Source of the DNA: Sutcliffiella halmapala
GTDB taxonomy: Bacteria; Bacillota; Bacilli; Bacillales; Bacillaceae_I
DNA: 64,000 bases
Reading direction: 5' to 3'
NCBI RefSeq assembly: GCF_002019665.1
Contig: NZ_KV917375.1
Coordinates: 814,001 to 878,000 of the forward strand
The position numbers and the translations under genes are program-made. Below the pieces are notes generated by a model. It made no database searches. It saw nothing but the letters and a program-made list of their open reading frames with translations, and was not told the origin of the DNA. Each line of letters starts with the position of its first letter. Position 1 is the first letter of the stretch. Shown here in pieces: positions 44,216 to 52,625 of the stretch.

Positions 44216-45716
44216 GATAAAGTCCATATAATTGTGTAAATAGAAAGGTCACCATCATGACCCGTGGTGTTACAATGTTTTCGACCAAGAAAACTACACG
44301 CACGGAGGACATGATGATGACCCAAATCAATATTACTATAAATTTAGAAGATCTCAAAGAGAAAATCGAAAAAAGCGCTTTAGAATCACCTGTAAAAGCA
44401 TCCCTTTCCCTTATTTTAAATTCTTTGATGGAAAAAGAAAGAGATGAGTACATCAACGCACTCTCTCATGAGAGAACTGAAGAACGCCGATCCTATCGGA
44501 ATGGGTATTATGAGCGTGAGTTGATTACGGGAGCTGGTTCTCTAAAACTTAGAGTTCCTCGTACACGAGATGGGGAATTTTCTACCACTGTCTTTCAAAA
44601 ATATGCACGCTGCGAACAGGCTCTTATTCTTTCCATGATTGAAATGGTGGTAAATGGGGTTTCTACACGAAAGGTAACGAAAATTGTAGAAGAGCTGTGT
44701 GGGAAAAGTGTGTCTAAATCTCTCGTTTCCAATTTAACCAAAACACTTGATCCTATCATCAACGAATGGAGAAACCGTCCATTAAACACGTTTTACTACC
44801 CTTATGTTTACGTGGACGCTCTATATATCAAGGTTCGGGAAAACCAAAAGGTGGTGTCTAAAAGTGTTCATATTGCTTGTGGGGTGAACCAAAACGGGCA
44901 TAGAGAAATCATTGGCTTGAAAGTTAATCACTCGGAATCCACTGAAAGCTGGTCTAATTTCTTTGAGTACCTAAAATCTAGAGGACTTCAATCTCCTAAA
45001 ATGGTGATCTCTGATGCCCATGCTGGTTTGGTTTCTTCCATTCAAACATCATTCTTAGGAACCTCTTGGCAGAGATGTGTGGTCCATTTCTTAAGGAACA
45101 TCATGGACACCCTCCCTAAAAAGACAACAGAAGCTCGACAAGAGCTTAAAGACATGTTTCAGAACTCGGATATCAAACTTGTAAGAGAGATGAAAGCCCG
45201 TTTTGTGGAAAAGTACCAAGACACAAAGGGCTTCAGTAAAGCTATTAATAAACTAGAGGATGGGTTTGAGGACGCTATTCAATTTCATTCACAACCAGTT
45301 CAACACCATAAGAACCTACGTACCACTAACATGTTAGAACGTGTTAACAGAGAAATACGTAGAAGAGAACGAGTCATTCAGATTTTCCCTAATGAACAAT
45401 CTGCCAATCGAATCATTGGAGCCGTTTTAATGAATATAGAAGCAGACTGGAATAAGCATAACATCCCCTATCTAAAAGATATCAAGCCTAATTAACCCTA
45501 AAAGATAGTGGTTAAGCCTAATTTCAAATTGACATCGAGCCTCTGTGGGCATGATGAAAAGCCAGGAAGCCAGGTTTCTTAAACCTGGCCTGCCCACGCA
45601 GGCTATCATGCCCACCTCTCGATGTAAATTCGAAATACGTATCGCTCACCTAATCTTATTTATTGTCTTGTCGAAACTCATTGTTGACACTTTTACACAA
45701 TAATATGGACTTGACT
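44216..45716 (+). mobile_element. IS256 family insertion sequence with 8-bp target duplication
   Basis: A 1501-bp element. The left end is GATAAAGTCCATATAATTGTG and the inverted right end is AGTCAAGTCCATATTATTGTG, sharing 17 of 21 positions with typical IS256 ends. CTCTAAAG flanks both sides (44208-44215 and 45717-45724) as the target-site duplication. Inside, past the transposase stop, a large imperfect palindrome (45532-45625, arms ACATCGAG and CTCGATGT with inner TGGGCATGAT) forms a hairpin that may stop outside transcription. The element looks intact and recently inserted. Confidence 0.93.
44317..45495 (+). CDS. IS256 family (mutator-type) transposase
   Basis: About 392 residues. DDE residues are visible in YVDALYIKV (Asp), MVISDAHAGL (Asp) and TNMLERVNREIRRR (Glu). 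HFLRNIMD is the usual C/DxxH-type spacing element of mutator transposases. Three ATGs follow GGAGG at 44304; the one at 44317 has 8-nt spacing, 44314 has 5 and is possible. No frameshift or stop interrupts it, so the element may be active. The protein cuts and joins the element ends for copy-out transposition, leaving the 8-bp duplication seen at the ends. Confidence 0.94.
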   Translation: MTQINITINLEDLKEKIEKSALESPVKASLSLILNSLMEKERDEYINALSHERTEERRSYRNGYYERELITGAGSLKLRVPRTRDGEFSTTVFQKYARCEQALILSMIEMVVNGVSTRKVTKIVEELCGKSVSKSLVSNLTKTLDPIINEWRNRPLNTFYYPYVYVDALYIKVRENQKVVSKSVHIACGVNQNGHREIIGLKVNHSESTESWSNFFEYLKSRGLQSPKMVISDAHAGLVSSIQTSFLGTSWQRCVVHFLRNIMDTLPKKTTEARQELKDMFQNSDIKLVREMKARFVEKYQDTKGFSKAINKLEDGFEDAIQFHSQPVQHHKNLRTTNMLERVNREIRRRERVIQIFPNEQSANRIIGAVLMNIEADWNKHNIPYLKDIKPN

Positions 45717-46187
45717 CTCTAAAGCCCGTTTGTGAACACGAAAATCGAAAAACAGAAAAAGGAAAGCCTCTAAAGCCCGTTTGTGAACACGAAAATCGAA
45801 AAATAGGAAAAGAAAAGCTCCAAAAGCCCGTTTGTGAACACGAAAATCGAAAAATAGGAAAAGGAAAGCCTCTAAAGCCCGTTTGTGAACACGAAAATCG
45901 AAAAATAGGAAAAGGAAAGCGCCAAAAGCTCGTTTGTGAACACGAAAATCGAAATGCAGGAAAAGGAAAGCGCCAAAAGCCCGTTTGTGAACACGAAAAG
46001 CGAAAAACAGGAAAAGGAAAGCCTCTAAAGCCCGTTTGTGAACACGAAAAGCGAAAAACAGGAAAAGGAAAGCGCCAAAAGCTCGTTTGTGAACACGAAT
46101 ATCGAAAAATAGGAAAAGGAAAGCGCCAAAAGCCCGTTTGTGAACACGAAAACACCAAAAAGGCAAAAAGTAGGCACCTAAAAGCCC
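45717..46187. repeat. 51-bp tandem array, right part (nine units)
   Basis: After the duplicated CTCTAAAG the array resumes in phase: units begin at 45729, 45780, 45831, 45882, 45933, 45984, 46035, 46086 and 46137, the last one diverged. With the left part there are about fourteen units. Two minus-strand frames are open through the array because 51 is a multiple of 3, giving 17-residue repeats rich in Phe and Cys, but no ribosome site or normal composition supports coding. The stretch 46190-46300 holds only the promoter region of the next gene. Confidence 0.92.
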
Positions 46188-46311
46188 CTCTGACTACACA
46201 TAAATACAAAAGTAAGCTACTTTAATTGTACCAATTACTCCCAAGTAAAACACGTTAAATTTTAAACGATTATGCCGATTATGATAAAATAAAAAAAATG
46301 AGGTGAAACGG

Positions 46312-47160
46312 ATGATATATATTGGTGTAACTGGATGGGGAGATCATGATTCGCTTTATACTACTGGTGTTGCTGCTAGAAATAAGTTGAAAGAATATGC
46401 GGCAAATTTTCCGATCGTAGAGGTAGATTCTTCTTTCTATGCAATTCCAAATAGACAACATATAGAAAAGTGGGTCGCCGATACGCCCTCTTCTTTTAAA
46501 TTTATTGTAAAGGCCTATCAAGGGATGACAGGGCATCAACGTGGAGAAATTCCTTATGAATCCAAAGAAGCGATGTTTGCTGCGTTTAAGCATTCTATCG
46601 AACCTTTTGAAGAGTCTAATAAGCTAGCGATGGTTCTATTTCAATTTCCGCCATGGTTTGATTGCACGAAAGGAAATGTAAGCTATTTACGCTGGTGTAA
46701 AGAGAGAATGGCAAATACCCCGGTAGCTTTAGAGTTTCGCAATCAAACCTGGTTTTCTAAAAATTTACGAGAAAAAACACTCATGTTTATGGAGCAGGAA
46801 GGCTGGATACATTGTATTTGTGATGAGCCGCAAACGCGCACTGGATCGATTCCGACCGTTTTGCATCCAACAAATAAAGAAAGTACTTTAGTTCGTTTAC
46901 ATGGGCGCAATGTCCATGCCTGGTCACAGCCTGTTTTTGGGAAGGATTGGAGAGAAGTCCGTTATTTGTATGATTACAACGAGCAAGAATTAATCGAGTG
47001 GAAGCGAAATTTAGAGAAGCTGAAACACGAGACAAAGGATATTTACTTTTTATTTAACAATAATTCTGGTGGACATGCTGCAGGTAACGCTAAGCGTATG
47101 ATAGAAATGCTAGGTTTAGAATACGGTGGCTTAGCGCCAAAACAACTAGACCTATTTTAG
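46312..47160 (+). CDS. yunF: DUF72 family protein YunF
   Basis: A 282-residue TIM-barrel-like DUF72 protein. The start MIYIGVTGWGDHDSLY matches the family, as do VEVDSSFYAIPNRQHIEKWVADTP and YFLFNNNSGGHAAGNAKRM near the end. The structure resembles nucleases or sugar isomerases, but function is unknown. ATG 46312 follows AGGTG by 6 nt; the upstream in-frame GTG is part of that site. It opens the yun block seen in B. subtilis. Confidence 0.88.
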   Translation: MIYIGVTGWGDHDSLYTTGVAARNKLKEYAANFPIVEVDSSFYAIPNRQHIEKWVADTPSSFKFIVKAYQGMTGHQRGEIPYESKEAMFAAFKHSIEPFEESNKLAMVLFQFPPWFDCTKGNVSYLRWCKERMANTPVALEFRNQTWFSKNLREKTLMFMEQEGWIHCICDEPQTRTGSIPTVLHPTNKESTLVRLHGRNVHAWSQPVFGKDWREVRYLYDYNEQELIEWKRNLEKLKHETKDIYFLFNNNSGGHAAGNAKRMIEMLGLEYGGLAPKQLDLF

Positions 47161-47182
47161 AAAAAGAGGAGAGAAAGAGCGC

Positions 47183-48544
47183 GTGCATATTCGAATTTTA
47201 CATACTAATGATATACATAGCCATTTTGAGACGTACCCGAAACTAGCAACATTTTTAAAAGACAGTGATAAAAATGTTCCTTCTGTATTAGTAGATATTG
47301 GGGATAATATGGACCGATTTCACTCAATTACGGAGGCAACTAATGGAAGGGCGAATACAGCGCTTCTTAATTATTTACAGTACGATTTTGCAACGATTGG
47401 CAATAATGAAGGGATTACGTTGGCTTATCAGGAATTGACAGAGCTTTATCAGGAAGCAGAATTTTCGGTTCTCGTTGCAAATTTGTTCGAACAGAATGGG
47501 AATTACCCAGAATGGATTAAACCCTATGCATACAAAGAAATAGAAGGTTTAAAGGTATGCTTCATAGGGGTTACTGTTTTTTATCAAAAATTTTATCAAT
47601 TATTAGGCTGGAAGCTAGAAGAACCTTTTCAGGTGCTAGAAGAAATTTTACCTGAAATTGTAAAGGAAGCAGATGCTGTAGTAGTTCTCTCCCATCTTGG
47701 GATTACGGATGATGAAGAGATGGCAAGAAGGTTTCCTGCTATCGATGTTATTCTAGGTGGTCATACCCATCATGTTTTGCCAGAAGGGAAATGGATAGGG
47801 AATACGCTTTTATGTGGGGCCGGTAAGTATGGGGAGTATATCGGACAGGTAGATCTTTCTTTTAATCAGGAGAAGAAAATTCTACAAAAATCTGCAAGCT
47901 TACATTCTTTACGGCCGATAAAAGCTTGTCCATCACTACAAAGCAAGATAGAAGAAATCCAGCATGAAGCATCGGCTGTATTGCGAAATAATGTAGCAAT
48001 CATAAATAGGCCTCTGAAGGTAAGCTGGTTTGAGGATTCTCCATTCCCAGATCTTTTAGCAGAGGCGTTAAAGGAATGGTGTGATGCTGATATTGGTATG
48101 GTTAATGCAGGTGTATTATTAGAGTCTATTGAAGCGGGAGAGGTAACGAAAGAAGATTTGCATCGAATTTGTCCACATCCGATTAATCCATGTCGTGTTT
48201 CGTTAACTGGAGAAGAGCTTAAAGAAGTCATTCAGCAAGCAGTTCAGCCAGAAATGGAAAAGTTGCGTATAAAAGGTATTGGGTTCCGAGGAAAGGTGAT
48301 GGGGAAAATGGCATTTAGTGGATTGGGGCTCGAAACAGAAGTCCACTCGGATGGAAGTGTTCAGGTCGTAACGGTCTTCGTTAATGGACGTGATATTTTG
48401 CCACATGAAATCATTTCAATTGGAACGATCGATATGTTTACTTTTGGAGGTATGTATCCGAGTATTATGCGGGCTAAAGATAAGAAGTTTTATATGCCTG
48501 AGCTTCTTCGAGATGTTTTGGCGGGAAAAATTGCTCGCTTATAA
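47183..48544 (+). CDS. yunD: Metallophosphatase/5'-nucleotidase family protein YunD
   Basis: A 453-residue protein with a metallophosphoesterase N-terminal domain: LHTNDIHSHFE (dimetal ligands), VDIGDNMD, IGNNEG, VVLSHLGI and ILGGHTHHVLPEG. The C-terminal half is the 5'-nucleotidase domain (DIGMVNAGVLLES, FTFGGMYPSIM). No signal peptide is visible, unlike secreted nucleotidases, so the substrate is probably cytoplasmic. It starts at GTG 47183 after GAGGAGAG. It follows yunF by 22 bp, an operon-like gap. Confidence 0.88.
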   Translation: MHIRILHTNDIHSHFETYPKLATFLKDSDKNVPSVLVDIGDNMDRFHSITEATNGRANTALLNYLQYDFATIGNNEGITLAYQELTELYQEAEFSVLVANLFEQNGNYPEWIKPYAYKEIEGLKVCFIGVTVFYQKFYQLLGWKLEEPFQVLEEILPEIVKEADAVVVLSHLGITDDEEMARRFPAIDVILGGHTHHVLPEGKWIGNTLLCGAGKYGEYIGQVDLSFNQEKKILQKSASLHSLRPIKACPSLQSKIEEIQHEASAVLRNNVAIINRPLKVSWFEDSPFPDLLAEALKEWCDADIGMVNAGVLLESIEAGEVTKEDLHRICPHPINPCRVSLTGEELKEVIQQAVQPEMEKLRIKGIGFRGKVMGKMAFSGLGLETEVHSDGSVQVVTVFVNGRDILPHEIISIGTIDMFTFGGMYPSIMRAKDKKFYMPELLRDVLAGKIARL

Positions 48545-48625
48545 CATTAAGTAATAAACCCATTTTTTACACGCTTTTCTTTCCTTGACATAAATTGATA
48601 GAGGAAGGGAGCGTGACAAATATCT

Positions 48626-48928
48626 ATGATTGAAATGACGCCTATAACCATTAATGGAGTTAATTTTACTGCTGTCACAGTTAGATTGCCAAAGACTAAT
48701 TTTCTAGCTGTAACTAGTGATAAAGGGTATATCATGTGTGGAGCCCTTGATGTTGCCTTATTAAATGAAAAGCTGAGAGATCGTCGAATCATTGCTGGGC
48801 GAGCGGTCGGTGTTCGTACGATTGAGCAATTAATAGAGGCCCCTTTAGAGTCGGTTACGTATGAAGCGGAAAGTCTAGGTATAACTGTCGGGATGGCTGG
48901 CAAGGATGCCTTGTTAAAAATGATATAA
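48626..48928 (+). CDS. yunC: DUF1805 family protein YunC
   Basis: A 100-residue alpha/beta protein of the YunC family (DUF1805), with TVRLPKTNFLAVTSDKGYIMCGALDVALLNEKLRDRRIIAGRAVGVRTIEQLIEAPLES. Its fold and function are not established. The ribosome site AAGGGAG is unusually far from ATG 48626 (about 15 nt), so the start may be off by a few codons. It keeps the yunD-yunC order of B. subtilis. Confidence 0.86.
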   Translation: MIEMTPITINGVNFTAVTVRLPKTNFLAVTSDKGYIMCGALDVALLNEKLRDRRIIAGRAVGVRTIEQLIEAPLESVTYEAESLGITVGMAGKDALLKMI

Positions 48929-48964
48929 AAACGACTAACAGTTTAAGGGCTGTTAGACTCTCAA

Positions 48965-48995
48965 TAAAGGAGACCTCTTAATGGGGTCTCTTTTG
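48965..48995 (+). terminator. Rho-independent terminator of yunFDC
   Basis: AAAGGAGACC pairs with GGGTCTCTTT around a TCTTAATG loop, then TT. Confidence 0.85.
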
Positions 48996-49155
48996 GCGTT
49001 CCCCAAAACACACTTAAGTGGATAGAAATTCTTACTTCCAATCATTCATTGATAAATTTTTATAAAAATTTCATTATTATTGAAGTTTTCTTTCTTTCTT
49101 TTTACTATAATAGGAAATATATAGATTTTGTCGAAATATGAAGATAGGAGACACT

Positions 49156-50262
49156 ATGAGATTATTACCCACGAAGTCAATGAAGCCGGGAATGAAGCTA
49201 GCTAAAACTATCTATAATGATCAAGGCAGACCCTTAATAAGTGAAGGAATACCTGTAACAGCAAGAATGATTTCGCGCTTGCAGCAATTAAACGTTACCT
49301 ATGTTTATATAGAGGACGCACGAACAAAAGATATCTATGTTCCGACTTTGATTTCAGATAAAGTGAGGAAGAAGGCAATCTCAACCATTACAGATACTTT
49401 TAAACTACTTGAGAGTGAGAAAAAACTTAGTAAATGGTTTGTGATGGATCAATCATCTAAAGAGTTGAAACGATTGATCAACCATCTTTTAACAGATATG
49501 AAGTCGAGTGAGGAAGTAGCAACTCTTTTAACAGATGTTTATATCCATGATAATTATGTATTTACACACTCTTTAAATGTGACATTATATGCCCTTTCTA
49601 TTGGACTGAAATTAGGACTACCTCAAAAAGACCTAGAAATTCTAGGGTTAGGAGGTATGCTTCATGATATTGGCAAGATGCAAATTCCGGCAGAGATTTT
49701 GCATAAGCCTGGAAAGCTGACAAGCGAAGAGTTTATTGAGATGAAAAAGCATACCACCTATGGTTACGATGTTTTGCGTAACATGCATACTATTCCATTG
49801 TTAGTAGCTCATTGTGCCTTTCAGCATCATGAGAGACTGAATGGTAGTGGGTATCCTAGAGGGGTCAAAAAAGATGATATTCATATTTTTGCGAAAATTC
49901 TTGCTGTGGCTGATGTATTTGATGCTGTAACCTCACATCGAATCTATCGAAATGCGATGTTGCCCCATGAAGGGCTAGAATTACTCTATGCAGGCTCAGA
50001 ATCACTTTATGAGCCTGCTATTATTGAAGCATTTAGAAAATCTGTGGCTATATATCCGTTTGGCTTAACCGTAACGCTTAATGATGGGAGAAAGGGGCTA
50101 GTTGTTGGGCAAAATAAAGACTTAACAGAACGTCCAATTATACGAATCATAGAAGTAGAAGGTAGTGAGATAGAGACCCCATATGATGTGAATTTAAAGG
50201 ACTACCTAGATATAAGTATTGTGGATTGTGAAAAGCAGGATAGTATGTCAGCGGTTAGCTAG
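49156..50262 (+). CDS. HD-GYP domain protein, probable c-di-GMP phosphodiesterase
   Basis: A 368-residue protein. The N-terminal ~130 residues form a domain common in bacillar HD-GYP proteins (KPGMKLAKTIYND...). The HD domain has HDNYVFTHSLNV, GMLHDIGKMQIP, and the HD-GYP signature HHERLNGSGYPRGVKKDDI, then IFAKILAVADVFDAVTS. It should hydrolyse c-di-GMP to GMP or pGpG. No REC sensor is present. ATG 49156 follows TAGGAGAC by 6 nt; ATG 49138 is less likely. It is an insertion in the yun block where B. subtilis carries yunB. The PilZ protein at 11601 is a possible partner. Confidence 0.9.
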   Translation: MRLLPTKSMKPGMKLAKTIYNDQGRPLISEGIPVTARMISRLQQLNVTYVYIEDARTKDIYVPTLISDKVRKKAISTITDTFKLLESEKKLSKWFVMDQSSKELKRLINHLLTDMKSSEEVATLLTDVYIHDNYVFTHSLNVTLYALSIGLKLGLPQKDLEILGLGGMLHDIGKMQIPAEILHKPGKLTSEEFIEMKKHTTYGYDVLRNMHTIPLLVAHCAFQHHERLNGSGYPRGVKKDDIHIFAKILAVADVFDAVTSHRIYRNAMLPHEGLELLYAGSESLYEPAIIEAFRKSVAIYPFGLTVTLNDGRKGLVVGQNKDLTERPIIRIIEVEGSEIETPYDVNLKDYLDISIVDCEKQDSMSAVS

Positions 50263-50286
50263 ATTCGAAGTTTACAAATATTTCTT

Positions 50287-50315
50287 TTGTCCTAGAGTAA
50301 TAAGTATGTTATAGT
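50287..50315 (+). promoter_or_regulatory. Extended -10 promoter of the lysine riboswitch transcript
   Basis: TTGTCC at 50287 and TATAGT at 50310 with 17-bp spacing. TG precedes the -10 (TGTTATAGT), giving an extended -10. Confidence 0.8.
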
Positions 50316-50339
50316 GAAACAATAAAATTATATACTTCC

Positions 50340-50550
50340 CTTATCATACGATGAGGTAGAGGATGCATAGCATAAGAGTAATACTACTGGAGGGTGACAC
50401 CATTGATAGTAGGAGAAAGGATGCTGTGCCGAAGCGAAATGAGTCGTCAAGCTTATTTTGCTGGGGTTATCTTGAATAAGGATAACACTGCCATTATGAC
50501 CGGTACGGACGGGTTTGTAATGGAGGGCTACTGATCGGATGGAGGATAAC
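50340..50550 (+). ncRNA. Lysine (L-box) riboswitch
   Basis: The hallmarks of the lysine aptamer appear in order: GATGAGGTAGAGGATGCA, AAGAGTAATAC, GGAGGGTGACACC, GAAAGGATGCTGTGCCGAAG, CTGGGGTTATC, then GGAGGGCTACTGATC. P1 closes with GGATAAC against TTATC. A terminator stem follows at 50566, so lysine should stop transcription of the next gene. This makes that gene a lysine transporter candidate. Confidence 0.94.
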
Positions 50551-50565
50551 ATACATTACGCATAC

Positions 50566-50602
50566 AAAAGTAATGATAGTTATTTTCTATCATTACTTTT
50601 TA
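50566..50602 (+). terminator. Attenuator terminator of the lysine riboswitch
   Basis: AAAGTAATGATAG pairs perfectly with CTATCATTACTTT around TTATTTT, followed by a T-run. Confidence 0.93.
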
Positions 50603-50684
50603 TTATGTTTTCTTTCAGAGCCCTCCTTATTGTAGCCGTTTGAATTGGTCAAACATATTACAATTTTCTTGGGGGTTTTTTTGT

Positions 50685-52247
50685 ATGGAAGGAACAATTT
50701 ATTCATTGATTCCTCCAGTGCTTGCAATTCTAATGGTTATTTTAACTAGAAGAGTATTGCTTTCACTTGGAGTAGGTATTCTAGCAGCTGCATTATTATT
50801 AGCGGACTTTAACCCTTTAACGATGCTTGTGTTAGTATGGGATACTGTAGTAGCAAACCTTTATTCAATAGAAGATAAAGAATTGAACTTATGGAACATT
50901 TATATTTTGCTATTTTTAATCATATTAGGAATTATCACTGCTTTCATTTCTATTACTGGTGGTAGCGGTGCATTTGGAGAATGGGCACAAAAAAGAGTGA
51001 AATCAAGAAGGGGCTCTAAACTCTTGACTGCATTCTTAGGTATTATTATCTTTATAGATGATTATTTTAACGCTTTAGCAGTGGGACAAGTGAGTAGACC
51101 ACTCACAGACAGACATAAAGTTTCTCGTGCGAAATTGGCGTACTTAATAGATTCAACTTCTGCTCCAATCTGTGTCATTTCACCTATTTCAAGTTGGGGA
51201 GCAGTCATTATAGGAACAATTGGTACGGAAGTATTGTTAAAGCAAGGTATTGCAAACATCTCTGCTTTTAGTGCTTTTATGCAAATTATTCCGATGAACT
51301 TATATGTGTTTTCCGCATTACTCATGGTGTTTTTAGTGAGTTATTTCAATTTCAATATTGGACCAATGAAAAAACATGAGGATCGTGCGATGAAAACGGG
51401 GCAATTGTATGATCCTGAAAAAGAAGTACCTGGTGAGCTTTCTGAGGATCTTCCTACAAGCTCAAAGGGGAAAATCGGAAATCTTATATGGCCAATTGTT
51501 TCTCTATTTGCTGGTGTGATTGGTGCGATGTTCTGGACAGGTTACACAGCTATCGATGGTGAAGTAACATTGTTAGCTATATTCGAAAACACAGATCCTT
51601 CTGCATCGTTATTCTACGGTGGTGTCTTTGCATTATTGGTTTCTTTCTTCTTCTTATACCGTCAGATTTCTCTTGGTGGTATTAAAGGAAACGTCGTAGG
51701 AAAAGGTGTTGCAGCTGGAGCGAAATCGATGCTTCCTGCCATTTATATTTTATTTTTTGCTTGGACAATCGGAGGATTAATCGGTGAATTGGGAACTGGA
51801 GACTATCTAGCTAGTATCGTTACAGCAGCTAATTTGAACGTGGCATATTTGCCAGTAATTATCTTTATCATTGCTGGATTAACGGCGTTTGCTACTGGTA
51901 CTTCGTGGGGGACGTTTGGACTCTTACTTCCTATTGCTGGCCAGATTGCTGTAGCAACAGATGTTACAATCCTCTTACCAGCATTAGCAGCAGTTCTAGC
52001 GGGTGCAGTATTTGGTGATCATTGTTCACCGATTTCTGATACAACTATCCTGTCCTCTACAGGAGCTGGTTGTAATCATATTGACCATGTAATTACACAG
52101 TTACCGTATGCCCTTATTAGTGCAGGTGTAACGATTATCGGGTATATTGTACTAGGTTTAACTGGAAGCACTGTACTTGGATTACTAGTTGTTCTAGTAG
52201 CATTTATTATTATTGCATTTAGTTCTAAGGCTATTAAAACAGCATAA
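50685..52247 (+). CDS. NhaC-type transporter, probable lysine transporter
   Basis: A 520-residue polytopic protein of the NhaC/ion transporter superfamily with about eleven to twelve membrane segments. FIDDYFNALAVGQVSRPLTD, SPIS-type loops and GAVFGDHCSPISDTTILSSTGAGCNHIDHV are the NhaC-like signatures. Earlier studies of riboswitch regulons placed such proteins under lysine control and named them lysine transporters; here the L-box directly upstream supports that reading over Na+/H+ exchange. ATG 50685 follows a GGGGG site; an in-frame ATG at 50640 lies close to the attenuator and has no site. A long hairpin terminator follows. Confidence 0.85.
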   Translation: MEGTIYSLIPPVLAILMVILTRRVLLSLGVGILAAALLLADFNPLTMLVLVWDTVVANLYSIEDKELNLWNIYILLFLIILGIITAFISITGGSGAFGEWAQKRVKSRRGSKLLTAFLGIIIFIDDYFNALAVGQVSRPLTDRHKVSRAKLAYLIDSTSAPICVISPISSWGAVIIGTIGTEVLLKQGIANISAFSAFMQIIPMNLYVFSALLMVFLVSYFNFNIGPMKKHEDRAMKTGQLYDPEKEVPGELSEDLPTSSKGKIGNLIWPIVSLFAGVIGAMFWTGYTAIDGEVTLLAIFENTDPSASLFYGGVFALLVSFFFLYRQISLGGIKGNVVGKGVAAGAKSMLPAIYILFFAWTIGGLIGELGTGDYLASIVTAANLNVAYLPVIIFIIAGLTAFATGTSWGTFGLLLPIAGQIAVATDVTILLPALAAVLAGAVFGDHCSPISDTTILSSTGAGCNHIDHVITQLPYALISAGVTIIGYIVLGLTGSTVLGLLVVLVAFIIIAFSSKAIKTA

Positions 52248-52288
52248 GTTATCATTTATTACCTTGAATAATACTTTTTAAATAAAGT

Positions 52289-52347
52289 AAAAACACATTT
52301 CCTGAACCTGCATTCTATTAATGTAGCTAGGGAAATGTGTTTTTTTG
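52289..52347 (+). terminator. Rho-independent terminator
   Basis: A long stem, AAAAACACATTTCC with GGAAATGTGTTTTT, encloses an imperfect inner hairpin and ends in T-run. Confidence 0.88.
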
Positions 52348-52496
52348 TAATTTTAAAAAATAATAAAACTAATATTTATGCATGATAGAATGCTTATTTA
52401 ATAAAGTTTTTAAATGTGTTTTTCTTATATTGTGTATAAATATTCAATATTAAGATTTGTAAAAGTTAGTTCTAAAGTATAAAGGAAAATATTGTT

Positions 52497-52525
52497 TTGA
52501 CATAGTCATAAAGTCTAGTTATACT
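52497..52525 (+). promoter_or_regulatory. Consensus sigma-A promoter of the NSS transporter gene
   Basis: TTGACA at 52497 and TATACT at 52520 with 17-bp spacing, the best promoter match in the window. The ~100-nt leader to 52626 is AT-rich and shows no riboswitch. The rest of the gap from 52348 to 52497 holds nothing recognised. Confidence 0.88.
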
Positions 52526-52625
52526 ATGTATAAATTATCATAAATAGTCAGAAAAAATAAAACATTTGGACTCTTTTAACTATTGATTGGTAATTTAATG
52601 AGTTCAACTAGGGAGGATATTTAGA

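Noticed and set aside
43965-46187. Possible CRISPR array
   Set aside because: Units are contiguous without unique spacers, and no cas gene is present.
45646-46209. Two long minus-strand reading frames (187 and 157 codons) across the 51-bp array
   Set aside because: They arise because each unit is 17 codons long. Composition is Phe/Cys-rich and repetitive, two frames are open at once, and there is no ribosome site.
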